Source: Stenotrophomonas sp. 364
GTDB taxonomy: Bacteria > Pseudomonadota > Gammaproteobacteria > Xanthomonadales > Xanthomonadaceae
Reading direction: 5' to 3'
DNA: 64,000 nucleotides
Assembly: GCF_009832905.1 (NCBI RefSeq)
Contig: NZ_CP047135.1
Coordinates: 1,218,001 to 1,282,000 of the forward strand
Part shown: positions 63,672 through 64,000 of the stretch, piece by piece
Layout of the letters: each line of letters starts with the position of its first letter
How positions within the stretch are numbered: position 1 is the stretch's first letter
Program-made: the position numbers and the translations under genes
The notes under the pieces: model-generated
What the model saw: only the letters and a program-made list of their open reading frames with translations
What the model was told of the DNA's origin: nothing
The model's database searches: none

Positions 63672-64000
63672 ATGACCGTTGAAATCGTCAACCCCGCCAC
63701 CGGCCAGGTCACCTACCGCCACGAACTGCTTGATGCCGCCCAGATCGAGCAGCGCCTGGCCGCTGCGGCAGGCGCGTTTCCCGCCTGGTCGGGCCAGTCG
63801 CTGCAGGCGCGCAGCGTCATCCTGCGTGGCATTGCCGCGCAGCTGCGGACCCGCAAGGATGAGATCCAGCGGGCCATGACCACGGAGATGGGCAAGCTCA
63901 AGGCCGAAGCCCTGGCCGAAGTGGAAAAGTGCGCGCAGGCCTGCGAGTTCTACGCCGACCATGCCGCCGACTACCTCAAGCCGCAGCTGATCGACACCGA
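63672..64000 (+). CDS. gabD: Succinate-semialdehyde dehydrogenase (N-terminal part, truncated by window end)
   Basis: ATG 63672, with GGAG about 9 bases upstream, begins a frame that stays open to the last base (about 109 residues). MTVEIVNPATGQVTYRHELL, AFPAWSGQSLQARSVILR and KDEIQRAMTTEMGKLKAEALAEVEKCA are typical of the N-terminus of NAD(P)-dependent succinate-semialdehyde dehydrogenases. The catalytic region lies beyond the window. Its position after the puu/pot genes fits the final step of GABA breakdown to succinate. Confidence 0.85.
   Translation, partial: MTVEIVNPATGQVTYRHELLDAAQIEQRLAAAAGAFPAWSGQSLQARSVILRGIAAQLRTRKDEIQRAMTTEMGKLKAEALAEVEKCAQACEFYADHAADYLKPQLIDT

Overview
The window is high-GC gammaproteobacterial chromosome and almost certainly comes from a Stenotrophomonas species of the maltophilia complex. 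The best evidence is the density of GTAG-headed palindromes of the SMAG/REP type in nearly every larger gene gap. The gene content and lineage habits (MacABC with a two-component system, pst genes with two PstS proteins, propeller-type diguanylate cyclase) agree. No rRNA, CRISPR array, phage, integrase or intact insertion sequence was seen. The window is cut inside a gene at both ends.

Layout. 0-4.4 kb: tRNA-Leu(CAG), RNase R (rnr), a GFA-family protein and RlmB. 4.35-4.8 kb: a 120-bp tandem array of REP palindromes. 4.8-15 kb: a tripartite efflux system (macA-macB-macC), a divergent OmpR/sensor kinase pair and a 1007-residue propeller/GGDEF protein. 15-18.3 kb: RNase T and a four-gene operon (bufABCD/hvfABCD type) predicted to make a cysteine-modified, copper-binding peptide. 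18.9-27.8 kb: a phosphate-starvation block (phoU, pstB, pstA, pstC, two pstS genes and an OprO/OprP porin) with three candidate Pho boxes. 27.9-36.7 kb: housekeeping genes (nth, enoyl-CoA hydratase, FKBP-like protein, a DUF1289-Nudix fusion, sulfurtransferase, AmpD-like amidase, YqiA-like hydrolase, rlmKL, GNAT). 37-43.2 kb: an iron-acquisition locus (DUF3649, PepSY, DUF3325, TonB receptor) with a strong Fur box shared with a divergent class V aminotransferase. 43.2-46.1 kb: DUF4124, DUF445 and ParB-like proteins. 46.2-64 kb: a polyamine catabolism and uptake region (class III transaminase, aldehyde dehydrogenase, puuB, puuD, puuA, potFGHI, gabD start). It is interrupted at 50.5-55 kb by signalling genes and a secreted orphan, in part locally AT-richer.

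How the parts work together. The pst genes, the porin and the Pho boxes form one phosphate-limitation regulon. The puu/pot/gab genes import putrescine and convert it through gamma-glutamyl intermediates, or by direct transamination, to GABA and succinate. The iron locus and its Fur box form an iron-starvation unit. bufABCD is a metal-stress unit whose precursor has six cysteines, all in EGKCG motifs.

The least explained structure is a composite repeat seen three times (18.5-18.8, 23.8-24.2 and 63.1-63.5 kb). Each copy has two long, near-perfect hairpins in opposite orientation. The hairpin arms differ in sequence between copies but stay self-complementary within each copy. This and bufABCD are the two strongest leads for undescribed biology.
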